From Candidatus Omnitrophota bacterium (GTDB lineage: Bacteria; Omnitrophota; Gorgyraeia; 2-02-FULL-51-18), in assembly GCA_023247955.1 (NCBI GenBank), contig JAHFFL010000007.1, positions 1 through 15,835 of the forward strand: a DNA stretch of 15,835 nucleotides. Reading direction: 5' to 3'. The notes under the pieces were generated by a model. It made no database searches. It saw only the letters and a list, made by a program, of their open reading frames with translations, and had not been told where the DNA came from. The stretch's first letter is position 1; each line of letters opens with the position of its first letter. This document shows positions 1-9,267 of this stretch, piece by piece. The position numbers and the translations under genes were made by a program.

Positions 1-1231
1 GCGGGTTTTTGGATTTGCGTATCGTCTTGATCACCTTGTCGAGAATGTCGACGGCTTTCATCAGTCCTTCGACGATATGGGCGCGCGCCTTGGCCTTCTC
101 GAGATCAAATTTCGTACGGCGGATGACGATCTCGCGGCGGTGGCGGATGTATTCGCTGATGATTTCCTTGAGCTTCAGGACGCGCGGGCTGCCGTCCACG
201 AGCGCCAGGAAAATCACGCCAAAAGTGGTTTGCATCTGCGTGTGTTTGAAAAGCTGGTTCAGCACCACCTGCGCGTTGGCGTCGCGCTTCAGCTCGATCA
301 CCAGGCGCATGCCGTCCTTGTCGGACTCGTCGCGCACATCGGAGATCCCCTCGATCTTTTTTTCGTTGACCAGGTCCGCGATGCCCTCGATTAGGTTGGA
401 TTTGTTGACCTGATAGGGAATCTCGCTGATGATGATGGCCTGTTTGCCGTTTTTTAACTCCTCAATCCCCGCTTTCGCGCGTATTTTGAGAAGCCCGCGT
501 CCGGTGTCATAGGCGGACTTGATTCCCTCGGCGCCGCAGATGATGGCGCCGGTGGGAAAATCCGGGCCCTTCACGAATTTCATGAGCTCCTTGGTCGTGA
601 TCTCCGGATTATCGAGCTGGGCCGCGATCGCGTCGGCCACCTCGGTCAAATTGTGCGGAGGAATATTCGTCGCCATGCCTACCGCGATGCCGCTCGAGCC
701 GTTGCATAAAAGATTGGGAAGTGTGGCCGGCAAAAGCGTCGGCTCTTCGAGCGTCTCGTCAAAGTTGGGCGCGAAATTGACGGTGTCTTTGTCGATGTCG
801 CTTAAAATCTCGTCGGTGATGGCTGCCAGACGCGCCTCGGTATAACGCATGGCCGCTGCCGAGTCCCCATCCACCGAGCCGAAATTGCCCTGGCCGTCGA
901 CCAGCGGATAACGCAGAGAAAAATCCTGTACCATGCGCACCAGCGTGTCGTACACGGCCGTGTCGCCGTGGGGGTGATATTTGCCGAGCACTTCGCCGAC
1001 GATGCGCGCGGATTTTTTGTAGGGCTTGCTGTGGTCCAACCCCAGCTCTTTCATCGCGAAGAGGATGCGCCGGTGCACGGGCTTCAGCCCATCCCGCACA
1101 TCGGGAAGCGCGCGCCCGACGATCACGCTCATCGCGTAGTTGAGATAAGATGTCTTCATCTCCTGCTCAATGAAAACAGGAACTACCTTTTCGTTACGCG
1201 TATAGGATTTGTCTTGGGCTTTTTCCGCCAT
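1..1231 (-). CDS. gyrA: DNA gyrase subunit A (N-terminal 410 residues; 3' end beyond window)
   Basis: GyrA is the breakage-reunion subunit of gyrase, which with GyrB introduces negative supercoils. The visible part covers the winged-helix/tower region. The N-terminal block (residues about 25-60) reads [20 protein letters not shown] and then [11 protein letters not shown]. The quinolone-resistance-determining segment (84-95) reads [13 protein letters not shown], so the position equivalent to E. coli Ser83 is Thr91 and the Asp87 equivalent is Asp95. The catalytic tyrosine is Tyr130, in AAAMRYTE. The ATG start lies 2 nt past the gyrB stop with no clear Shine-Dalgarno, which suggests coupling to gyrB translation. 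The gene runs off the left edge; a full GyrA is usually 800-900 residues. ParC is an alternative for the fold, but direct linkage to gyrB at the origin favours GyrA. Confidence 0.97.
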   Translation of the reverse strand, partial: MAEKAQDKSYTRNEKVVPVFIEQEMKTSYLNYAMSVIVGRALPDVRDGLKPVHRRILFAMKELGLDHSKPYKKSARIVGEVLGKYHPHGDTAVYDTLVRMVQDFSLRYPLVDGQGNFGSVDGDSAAAMRYTEARLAAITDEILSDIDKDTVNFAPNFDETLEEPTLLPATLPNLLCNGSSGIAVGMATNIPPHNLTEVADAIAAQLDNPEITTKELMKFVKGPDFPTGAIICGAEGIKSAYDTGRGLLKIRAKAGIEELKNGKQAIIISEIPYQVNKSNLIEGIADLVNEKKIEGISDVRDESDKDGMRLVIELKRDANAQVVLNQLFKHTQMQTTFGVIFLALVDGSPRVLKLKEIISEYIRHRREIVIRRTKFDLEKAKARAHIVEGLMKAVDILDKVIKTIRKSKNP

Positions 1232-1233
1232 CT

Positions 1234-4065
<2,832 letters not shown>

Positions 4066-4069
<4 letters not shown>

Positions 4070-5175
4070 GTCACTTGCATCGGCAGCACAATATAGGTGT
4101 AGTCATCGCCGCTTTTAATCACGGCGGGCTTTTCGGGATCTATAAAACCAAACTGCACATCCGGCTCGGGGACATTTCTCAACACATCAATTAAAAACCC
4201 CGGATTAAAACCGATCGTGAGCTCTCCCCCTTTATAGTCCACGCCGATTTCTTCCCTGGCTTCCCCCAGTTCAGGCGTATTTTTTGTGATGATCATTTTG
4301 TCCTTTAAAATATTAATTTTAATGGACTGGGAATCCTGGCTCGTCAGAATATTCGCTCTCCGCGCGGCCTGCAAAAATTCCTGCGTGTTGATACGGAGTT
4401 CTTCTTTTATTTTCTTGGGGATTACCTGTTCATAATTCGGATATTCCCCTTCAATCAACCGGGAGATGATGGTGATAGGGTTAAGATTTATTTGCAGCTG
4501 ATTTTCTTTAAAATAAAAAATTACATCCCCCTCTTCCCCTAAATTCCTACCGAGTTCCTGAATAGTCTTCATCGGCACAATCACATCCTTATGAAGATTT
4601 CCCAGTTCCGGAATGGCCTTTTCCACCAGCGCCAGCCGTCTACCGTCCGTCGCAACAAGCCGGAGTCCCTTGTCTTTAAAACTAAAAAGGATGCCATTCA
4701 ACACATAACGCGTCTCATCATGGCTCATTGCAAACGCCGTTAGTTGTATCATATATTTTAATATTTTTTGAGGGAGCTTTACCAAATCAGATCCTTTGGT
4801 TTGAGGGGGAAATTCCGGGATCTGAGGAAAGTCTTCTTTTAATAACCCCATTAAGCGGAAAAAACTCCTCCCCGACTCGATATGGATCGATTGGCCTTTT
4901 TTGACTGAGATATGGATAGGTTCTGCGCTGTCCACTTCTTTTACGATCTCGCTGAATTTTCTGGCGGGTACCGTAATTGCTCCCTCTTCCAATATCTCTC
5001 CCTCTACTTTTACCAACACCCCTATTTCCAGGTCCGTAGCGATGAGTCTGATTTCCTGTTTCTTCACTTCAATTAACAGATGTGAGAGAATAGGAAGTGT
5101 GTTTTTTGTGCTTACCGCATTTTGTACGGCTTGAATTCCACGCAACAGGTTGTCTTTTGATACACTTAGTTTCAT
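4066..5175 (-). CDS. dnaN: DNA polymerase III beta subunit (sliding clamp)
   Basis: DnaN forms the ring-shaped dimer that tethers DNA polymerase III to DNA. The 369-residue length is typical, with three similar clamp domains of about 120 residues each. Recognisable blocks are MKLSVSKDNLLRGIQAVQNAV at the start, NTLPILSHLLIEV, ITVPARKFSEIVKE, YVLNGILFSF followed by RLVATDGRRLAL (domain 2), YPNYEQVIPK, and the C-terminal DYTYIVLPMQ. The ATG has GGAG 7 nt upstream (complement of 5183-5186). The gene is visibly more A+T-rich in codon use than gyrB. It lies directly downstream of dnaA with the same orientation, separated by 157 nt that hold DnaA boxes. No confident promoter of its own was found in that gap. 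Confidence 0.98.
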
Positions 5176-5300
5176 AGGGCCGCTCCGCTTTTATTATTTA
5201 TTATTCTTAAATAAGATAAACAGTTTTAGTAGTAATAGAGTGAGTTGTGTGAATTGGCTTATATCTCGCTATTTAAAAAGAGGTTAAGTGAATAACAACT

Positions 5301-5309
5301 TGTGCATAA
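5301..5309 (-). promoter_or_regulatory. DnaA box (TTATGCACA on the minus strand)
   Basis: The plus strand reads TGTGCATAA, the complement of TTATGCACA, which fits the TTATNCACA consensus exactly. It forms an inverted pair with the box at 5318-5326, 8 nt apart. Confidence 0.8.
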
Positions 5310-5317
5310 GTACCTAC

Positions 5318-5326
5318 TTATCCACA
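5318..5326 (+). promoter_or_regulatory. DnaA box (TTATCCACA)
   Basis: Exact match to the high-affinity DnaA box, located 6 nt beyond the dnaA stop codon in the dnaA-dnaN gap. Confidence 0.85.
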
Positions 5327-5332
5327 ACCTCC

Positions 5333-6712
5333 TCATTTTTTAATTACAGTAGCCAACTTATCCACAACTGACTTTGATTTCTGGTCCTTTTTCAAATCTC
5401 TCTTGATTTTCTCGTACGCGTGTAAAACCGTTGTGTGATCACGTCCCCCAAACTGTTCACCGATCTCGGGAAATGAGAGGCCGGTCATCTCTCTTGATAA
5501 GAACATCGCGACATGTCTAGGGTATACTACATTGCGCGAGCGGCGTTTGGCCGTCATATCCGACGGGCGTATCTCAAAATACTCAGCGACTTTTCTCTGG
5601 ATGAGGTCCACCGTGATCTTTTTCTCGGTCTCCACAATCAAATCTTTTAAGACTTCATAAGCGACCGTTTCATCTACCTCTTTTCCGACGAGTTTGGAAT
5701 AGGCGACGACGCGGATCAGCGCGCCCTCGAGCTCCCGGATATTGGATTTGATGCGGTCGGCGATAAACGAAGTGACTGAATCAGGGATGTGCAGGTTTTC
5801 GCGCTCCGCTTTTTTGCGCAGAATGGCGGTGCGGGTCTCATAATCAGGGACTTGGATATCGGTGACCAGTCCCCACTCAAAACGGGACACCAACCGCTCT
5901 TCAAGGTTGGAGATGTCCTTAGGCGACTTGTCACTTGAGACCACAATCTGCTTGTGGGCATCGTAAAGAGTATTGAAGGTGTTGAAAAATTCTTCCATCG
6001 TGGCTTCCTTGCCGGCGATAAAGTGGATGTCGTCGATCAGGAGGCAGTCCACGCTACGGTACTTCTCCCTAAATTTGAGAGTGGTGCCGGTCTTGATCGC
6101 GTTGATGAGCTGGTTCGTGAATTTTTCGCTGGTGATATAGAGCACTTTGGTCGCGGGGGATCTCCTTAATACCTCATGCCCGATCGCCTGCATTAAATGA
6201 GTTTTCCCCAGCCCCACAGGCCCGTAAATGAACAGCGGATTGTAGGCCTTGGCCGGTGATTCCGCCACCGCCATCGACGCGGCGTGTGCGAAACGGTTGG
6301 AAGGGCCGACGACAAAGCTATCAAAGGTATATTTGTTGTTTAAATGGACTTCATTGGAGTTGGGGGGCGCAGCGGCCGCCGACGTCAAGGCGGAAACAGG
6401 CGATTTATAAGCGGTCGGCTGGGAGACATTCGGGTCAGCCGCTTCAGGACCTAGGATTTCCAGATTGAATTTGAGGTTCGGCTTGCCGCTGGTTTCTTTT
6501 AAGGCGAGAAAAATCATGTTACCGTAATGATCGATTATCCAGCTCTTGAAAAACTCGTCGGGGACTCCGAGTACAAGCTCTTCGTCGGTTAGCCGTGTCG
6601 GCTGAATAGGTCTCAGCCAACGATCGCAGACGTGCGGGCTCAATTCTTTGGCCAAAGAGTCCAAGGCCCTGGACCAAAGCGTTTCGGCCGTTTCTTGAGT
6701 CAGAGGATTCAC
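5333..6712 (-). CDS. dnaA: Chromosomal replication initiator DnaA
   Basis: DnaA binds DnaA boxes, oligomerises with ATP and unwinds the origin. The 459-residue length is typical. Domain I is about residues 1-88 (TLWSRALDSLAKELSP and the FFKSWI block). Domain II is a short Ala/Pro/Ser-rich linker (about 90-122). The AAA+ domain III has NKYTFDSFVVGPSNRFAHAA, Walker A GPVGLGKT (164-171), Walker B LLIDDIHF (224-231), sensor 1 VSSD (258-261), the arginine finger in SRFEWG (Arg277) and sensor 2 RELEGAL (326-332). Domain IV ends in the DnaA signature GGRDHTTVLHAYEKI (422-436). The start is GTG: upstream in frame there is a TAG with no ATG, GTG or TTG between, and MNPLTQE... begins at the usual place. 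No Shine-Dalgarno is visible. Confidence 0.98.
   Translation of the reverse strand: MNPLTQETAETLWSRALDSLAKELSPHVCDRWLRPIQPTRLTDEELVLGVPDEFFKSWIIDHYGNMIFLALKETSGKPNLKFNLEILGPEAADPNVSQPTAYKSPVSALTSAAAAPPNSNEVHLNNKYTFDSFVVGPSNRFAHAASMAVAESPAKAYNPLFIYGPVGLGKTHLMQAIGHEVLRRSPATKVLYITSEKFTNQLINAIKTGTTLKFREKYRSVDCLLIDDIHFIAGKEATMEEFFNTFNTLYDAHKQIVVSSDKSPKDISNLEERLVSRFEWGLVTDIQVPDYETRTAILRKKAERENLHIPDSVTSFIADRIKSNIRELEGALIRVVAYSKLVGKEVDETVAYEVLKDLIVETEKKITVDLIQRKVAEYFEIRPSDMTAKRRSRNVVYPRHVAMFLSREMTGLSFPEIGEQFGGRDHTTVLHAYEKIKRDLKKDQKSKSVVDKLATVIKK
5358..5366 (+). promoter_or_regulatory. DnaA box (TTATCCACA) inside the dnaA 3' coding end
   Basis: Exact high-affinity DnaA box on the plus strand. It overlaps codons for the C-terminal VVDKL of DnaA (complement GTTGTGGATAAGTTG). 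The position 32 nt from the next box and the shared orientation suggest that the box cluster extends into the gene. Confidence 0.7.
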
Positions 6713-6826
6713 AAAATTTGATTTTAAGGGGTTATGAGAAATCTAAAATATTTATAAGTAGTTTAATTAAAATAACTTATATTTAAAATACTCTGAAAAA
6801 GGTCTTGACTCAAACCCATCGAATAA

Positions 6827-6846
6827 TTATCAACAAGTTATCCACA
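6827..6846 (+). promoter_or_regulatory. Tandem DnaA boxes, 11-nt period
   Basis: TTATCAACA (6827-6835, one mismatch) and TTATCCACA (6838-6846, exact) lie in direct orientation separated by AG. They are one helical turn apart and flank the AT-rich stretch. They also fall within the predicted 5' leader of dnaA, so DnaA bound here could repress its own gene. Confidence 0.8.
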
Positions 6847-6875
6847 GAACGGTCTTTGACCGAATCACGAACGGA

Positions 6876-6904
6876 ATTATAGCAAGCACGCTGTGTCATT
6901 GCAA
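6876..6904 (-). promoter_or_regulatory. Predicted dnaA promoter (extended -10)
   Basis: On the minus strand the -10 is TATAAT (complement of 6876-6881), preceded by TGC to give an extended -10. A 17-nt spacer leads to TTGCAA (6899-6904, 4 of 6 with TTGACA). The predicted start near 6869 gives dnaA a leader of about 157 nt that contains the DnaA boxes and the AT-rich region. Confidence 0.6.
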
Positions 6905-6934
6905 TAACTATTTTCATTTTTTATGCGTTCCGCC

Positions 6935-6962
6935 TTGACTGGGCGGACCCTTGTGTTATAAT
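6935..6962 (+). promoter_or_regulatory. Predicted rpmH promoter
   Basis: TTGACT (6935-6940), a 16-nt spacer and a perfect TATAAT (6957-6962). The expected transcription start, about 6968-6970, is only 3-5 nt before the rpmH ATG at 6973, so the transcript would be nearly leaderless. The -35 lies in the loop of a short inverted repeat, TCCGCC (6929-6934) and GGCGGA (6942-6947). Confidence 0.65.
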
Positions 6963-6972
6963 CCTACTCCTT

Positions 6973-7110
6973 ATGAAAAAAACGCTCACGAACAAATCCA
7001 ATATCAAGAGAAAAAGAACTCACGGGTTTCGCAAGAGAATGAGCACCAAAGACGGGCGCGCGGTGATTCGGCGCCGCCGCCGAAAGGGGCGTTTGCGTCT
7101 CATTCCGTAG
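6973..7110 (+). CDS. rpmH: Ribosomal protein bL34
   Basis: This 45-residue, highly basic protein has the L34 signature [20 protein letters not shown] (residues 12-31) followed by a five-arginine run and KGRLRLIP. L34 is a small protein of the 50S subunit near the base of the structure. It is the classic first gene beside oriC, followed by rnpA, as here. No Shine-Dalgarno precedes the ATG, and the predicted promoter leaves almost no leader. The stop TAG (7108-7110) is 13 nt before the rnpA ATG. Confidence 0.96.
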   Translation: MKKTLTNKSNIKRKRTHGFRKRMSTKDGRAVIRRRRRKGRLRLIP

Positions 7111-7123
7111 TCACGGTGCAGTG

Positions 7124-7396
7124 ATGCTTGTCGAAGAATCCTGGCTTTCGCTCCGAATTTCTGAAAGTGGCGTCAAAAATCTTGAGAAGAGTCCGGTGTT
7201 TTTTATTTCCGTTCCCCGCAAGATTGTGCGTCTAGCTACCGAACGCAACCGCATCAAGCGCTTGATCCGGGAAGCGGTCCGATTAAATCCCGAGTTCAAG
7301 TCCGCCGGGAAAGTGCTTTATTTTTCAGTGCGTAAAAAACCCAAACGACCTAATTTGGAAGATGTGAAAAAACAGTTGTTTTACTCCAGTCCATGA
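7124..7396 (+). CDS. rnpA: Ribonuclease P protein component (short form)
   Basis: RnpA is the protein subunit that helps the RNase P RNA mature tRNA 5' ends. The diagnostic RNR motif is present as [14 protein letters not shown] (about residues 40-53), preceded by the strand [14 protein letters not shown] and followed by [10 protein letters not shown]. At 90 residues it is shorter than the usual 105-125: the N-terminal helix with the LRKRxDFxxVF-type sequence seems largely absent. Upstream in the same frame the reading frame is open back to 7067 but has no ATG, GTG or TTG before 7121, so the shortness is not a start-site error. GTG at 7121 would add one residue; ATG at 7124 is preferred because GGTG lies 5 nt upstream. 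The stop overlaps yidD as ATGA. Confidence 0.85.
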   Translation: MLVEESWLSLRISESGVKNLEKSPVFFISVPRKIVRLATERNRIKRLIREAVRLNPEFKSAGKVLYFSVRKKPKRPNLEDVKKQLFYSSP

Positions 7397-7659
7397 GATC
7401 CTTACCCAATAGACTAGCCCTAATCGTGGTCTTTTTATTTTCTAAACTATTTTTTTTCATGAACTTGCGGCTATGCCGGTTTGAACCAACCTGCTCGGTG
7501 TACGCGACCAAGGCCTTTGGGGAGTACGGATTTTTCAAGGCGATAGGCCTAGTGCTTCGACGGCTTTTGCGTTGCCATCCTTTTTGCGCGGGCGGTTGGG
7601 ATCCTCTGCCGGCTGCCGGTAAAGTCGACGGCAAAGACGCAAGCCCGGCGGTGCTTTGA
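7393..7659 (+). CDS. yidD: Membrane protein insertion efficiency factor YidD
   Basis: YidD is a small inner-membrane-associated protein that helps YidC-dependent insertion. The family motif is clear: [20 protein letters not shown] (about 27-46), then [17 protein letters not shown] (58-74), with the conserved cysteines. A hydrophobic N-terminal segment ([18 protein letters not shown]) precedes it. The 88 residues include a short non-conserved tail after DPLP. The ATG overlaps the rnpA stop by 4 nt, and its TGA overlaps the yidC ATG by 1 nt, so rnpA-yidD-yidC look translationally chained. Confidence 0.93.
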   Translation: MRSLPNRLALIVVFLFSKLFFFMNLRLCRFEPTCSVYATKAFGEYGFFKAIGLVLRRLLRCHPFCAGGWDPLPAAGKVDGKDASPAVL

Positions 7660-9257
7660 TGGAGAAAAGGACTTTTTTGACGCTGGGATTTTCGCTGCTT
7701 TTTCTGGCGGTTTATCCGCTGGCATTGCAGCACTTCTACCCGGATTATTACAAGCACCAAAGGGTCGCTGCTTTTTCCACGAAGACGGTGGTGTCTCATG
7801 CCCCGGCCGTCCAGGAAAAAGCTCCTTTTTCTCCTGCGGAAGACATGGCATTCAAAACCGGCTCGGTGGAGCTGGCATTCAATCGCACGGCTGGCGCGAT
7901 ACGCCGGATACGTTTTCCCCGTTTTCCCGGCGCGACGCAGGGCTCGCCGATCGAGCTTTTCTCTCTGGATGATTTAAGCGCTGCGCCCACGGCTGTTCAC
8001 TGCACGGGTTTTCCGGACGTCCAAGCAGCGACTTATGAAATGAGCGTCCAAACCACCACGCTTACCGCCTCTGCGGTGTTGCCCGAGGGGCTGAAGATTA
8101 CTAAAATCTATTCTTTTGAGAACGGCGGCTACTCGGCAGAACTGGCGCTCCTTTTTGAAAACACTTCCGGCAAACCCTTAAAGCTTCAGTATCAACTTCT
8201 GGCCGGATCGAGCATTCCCCCTCGCCATTCGATAGACGGACAGTACCTCGAGGCCAATTTTTATTCGGAGCTGGATGGGAAAAAGATTTTGAAGCATGTG
8301 AATGAATCAAAACAGGGAAAAACCGTGGAAAGCCAGGGAAAGCTTGAATGGATAGCCAACAAGGACCGGCATTTTTCAATCCTTATCAAGCCAAAATCGG
8401 ACGCAGCCTTTAAGGGGCTGGTCGAAGGTCTGGGGTCTCACCGCTTTCGCGCGTCTCTGGTGTCGCCTGAGCTTACCCTTCCGCCCAAGGGCTCTTTGCG
8501 GCATGATTTTCTCCTCTATATCGGCCCCAATGACATTGAGGAACTCCTCCCGCTGGGCCTCGATCCGCTCGTCAATTTCGGGAAGCTCGACGCGATCGGG
8601 AGATTTCTTGTCGGTGCGCTGGAATTATTGCACCGGGTCTGCCGAAACTACGGGCTGTCGATTATTCTCCTGACTTTTCTAATCAATGTCGTGCTGTTTC
8701 CGCTGACGCGAGTGAGTTATCTCTCGATGAAGCGCATGCAACTCATCCAACCACAGATGAATAAGTTGAGAGAACAACATAAGAAAAACCCCGAGAAGCT
8801 GAACAAAGAAATGATGGGGCTTTACCGCAAACACAAGGTCAATCCGTTTGGTGGATGTCTGCCGATGATCTTGCAGATGCCGGTATTTATGGCGCTTTAT
8901 GTGGCGCTCTCCAAGTCCGTGATTCTTGTCGGTTCAAGATTCCTCTGGGCGCAGGACCTCTCGTCGCCGGACGCGGTCTCCCTGCCCTTCGCGCTTCCTT
9001 TTTTGGGGCAGAATCTCCATGTGCTGCCGCTGATCATGGTGGCTGCGATGGTGATTCAACAGAAATTCACGCAGATTAAAATGGAAGGACAAGACCCGGC
9101 GATGGAATCCCAGCAAAAGATGATGGCGATCCTAATGCCGATCATGTTCGGGTTTATTTTCTATGGGATGCCCTCAGGTCTTGTGCTTTACTGGCTCACG
9201 AACACGCTGCTGATGGCCCTTTATCAGTTTCATTTGAAGAGGATCACGCTTACCTGA
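7659..9257 (+). CDS. yidC: Membrane protein insertase YidC (periplasmic-domain type)
   Basis: YidC inserts and folds inner-membrane proteins, alone or with SecYEG. The order fits the Gram-negative type: an N-terminal membrane segment (residues about 5-24), a large beta-rich periplasmic domain (about 60-300), then the conserved 60KD_IMP core from about 312. The core shows YGLSIILLTFLINVVLFPLT, MKRMQLIQPQMNKLRE, EMMGLYRKHKVNPFGGCLPMILQMPVFMALY (385-414) and a final MPSGLVLYWLTNTLL (504-518). The hydrophilic-groove residue equivalent to E. coli Arg366 / SpoIIIJ Arg73 appears to be Asn343 by simple alignment. The start is taken as ATG 7659 (TGATG overlap with yidD) rather than TTG 7656. Length is 532 residues. 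The next gene, mnmG, begins 10 nt later. Confidence 0.97.
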   Translation: MEKRTFLTLGFSLLFLAVYPLALQHFYPDYYKHQRVAAFSTKTVVSHAPAVQEKAPFSPAEDMAFKTGSVELAFNRTAGAIRRIRFPRFPGATQGSPIELFSLDDLSAAPTAVHCTGFPDVQAATYEMSVQTTTLTASAVLPEGLKITKIYSFENGGYSAELALLFENTSGKPLKLQYQLLAGSSIPPRHSIDGQYLEANFYSELDGKKILKHVNESKQGKTVESQGKLEWIANKDRHFSILIKPKSDAAFKGLVEGLGSHRFRASLVSPELTLPPKGSLRHDFLLYIGPNDIEELLPLGLDPLVNFGKLDAIGRFLVGALELLHRVCRNYGLSIILLTFLINVVLFPLTRVSYLSMKRMQLIQPQMNKLREQHKKNPEKLNKEMMGLYRKHKVNPFGGCLPMILQMPVFMALYVALSKSVILVGSRFLWAQDLSSPDAVSLPFALPFLGQNLHVLPLIMVAAMVIQQKFTQIKMEGQDPAMESQQKMMAILMPIMFGFIFYGMPSGLVLYWLTNTLLMALYQFHLKRITLT

Positions 9258-9267
9258 TTTAGTCCCA

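Larger units (their letters stand above)
5176..5332. other. dnaA-dnaN intergenic region, candidate second half of a bipartite oriC
   Basis: This 157-nt non-coding gap is strongly A+T-rich near dnaN (about 5188-5226). It then has TAG TAG TAA TAG in a 3-nt register at 5227-5238, a degenerate DnaA-box-like 9-mer (5248-5256, complement CAATTCACA, 7/9), and two full DnaA boxes at 5301-5309 and 5318-5326. A third box lies just inside dnaA (5358-5366). The dnaA-dnaN gap is the unwinding site in several bacteria, so this may be a functional part of the origin. It also acts as the dnaN leader. Confidence 0.6.
6713..6972. other. oriC: Predicted origin of replication (oriC), dnaA-rpmH divergent region
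   Basis: This 260-nt non-coding region separates the two divergent gene arms, which switch strand here. Next to dnaA, positions about 6735-6800 are almost pure A/T runs, a plausible DNA-unwinding element. A tandem of DnaA boxes follows at 6827-6846. The rest holds a dnaA promoter on the minus strand (6876-6904) and an rpmH promoter on the plus strand (6935-6962). Placement upstream of dnaA beside rpmH is a classic oriC location. Which of this region and 5176-5332 is the unwinding site cannot be decided by eye. Confidence 0.8.

Noticed and set aside
6856..6883. Plus-strand promoter TTGACC-16-TATAGC upstream of rpmH
   Set aside because: The same bases form a better minus-strand extended -10 promoter (TGCTATAAT) for dnaA, and the 6935-6962 promoter suits rpmH better.
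7656..7658. TTG start of yidC at 7656
   Set aside because: ATG directly follows at 7659 and gives the common TGATG overlap with yidD.
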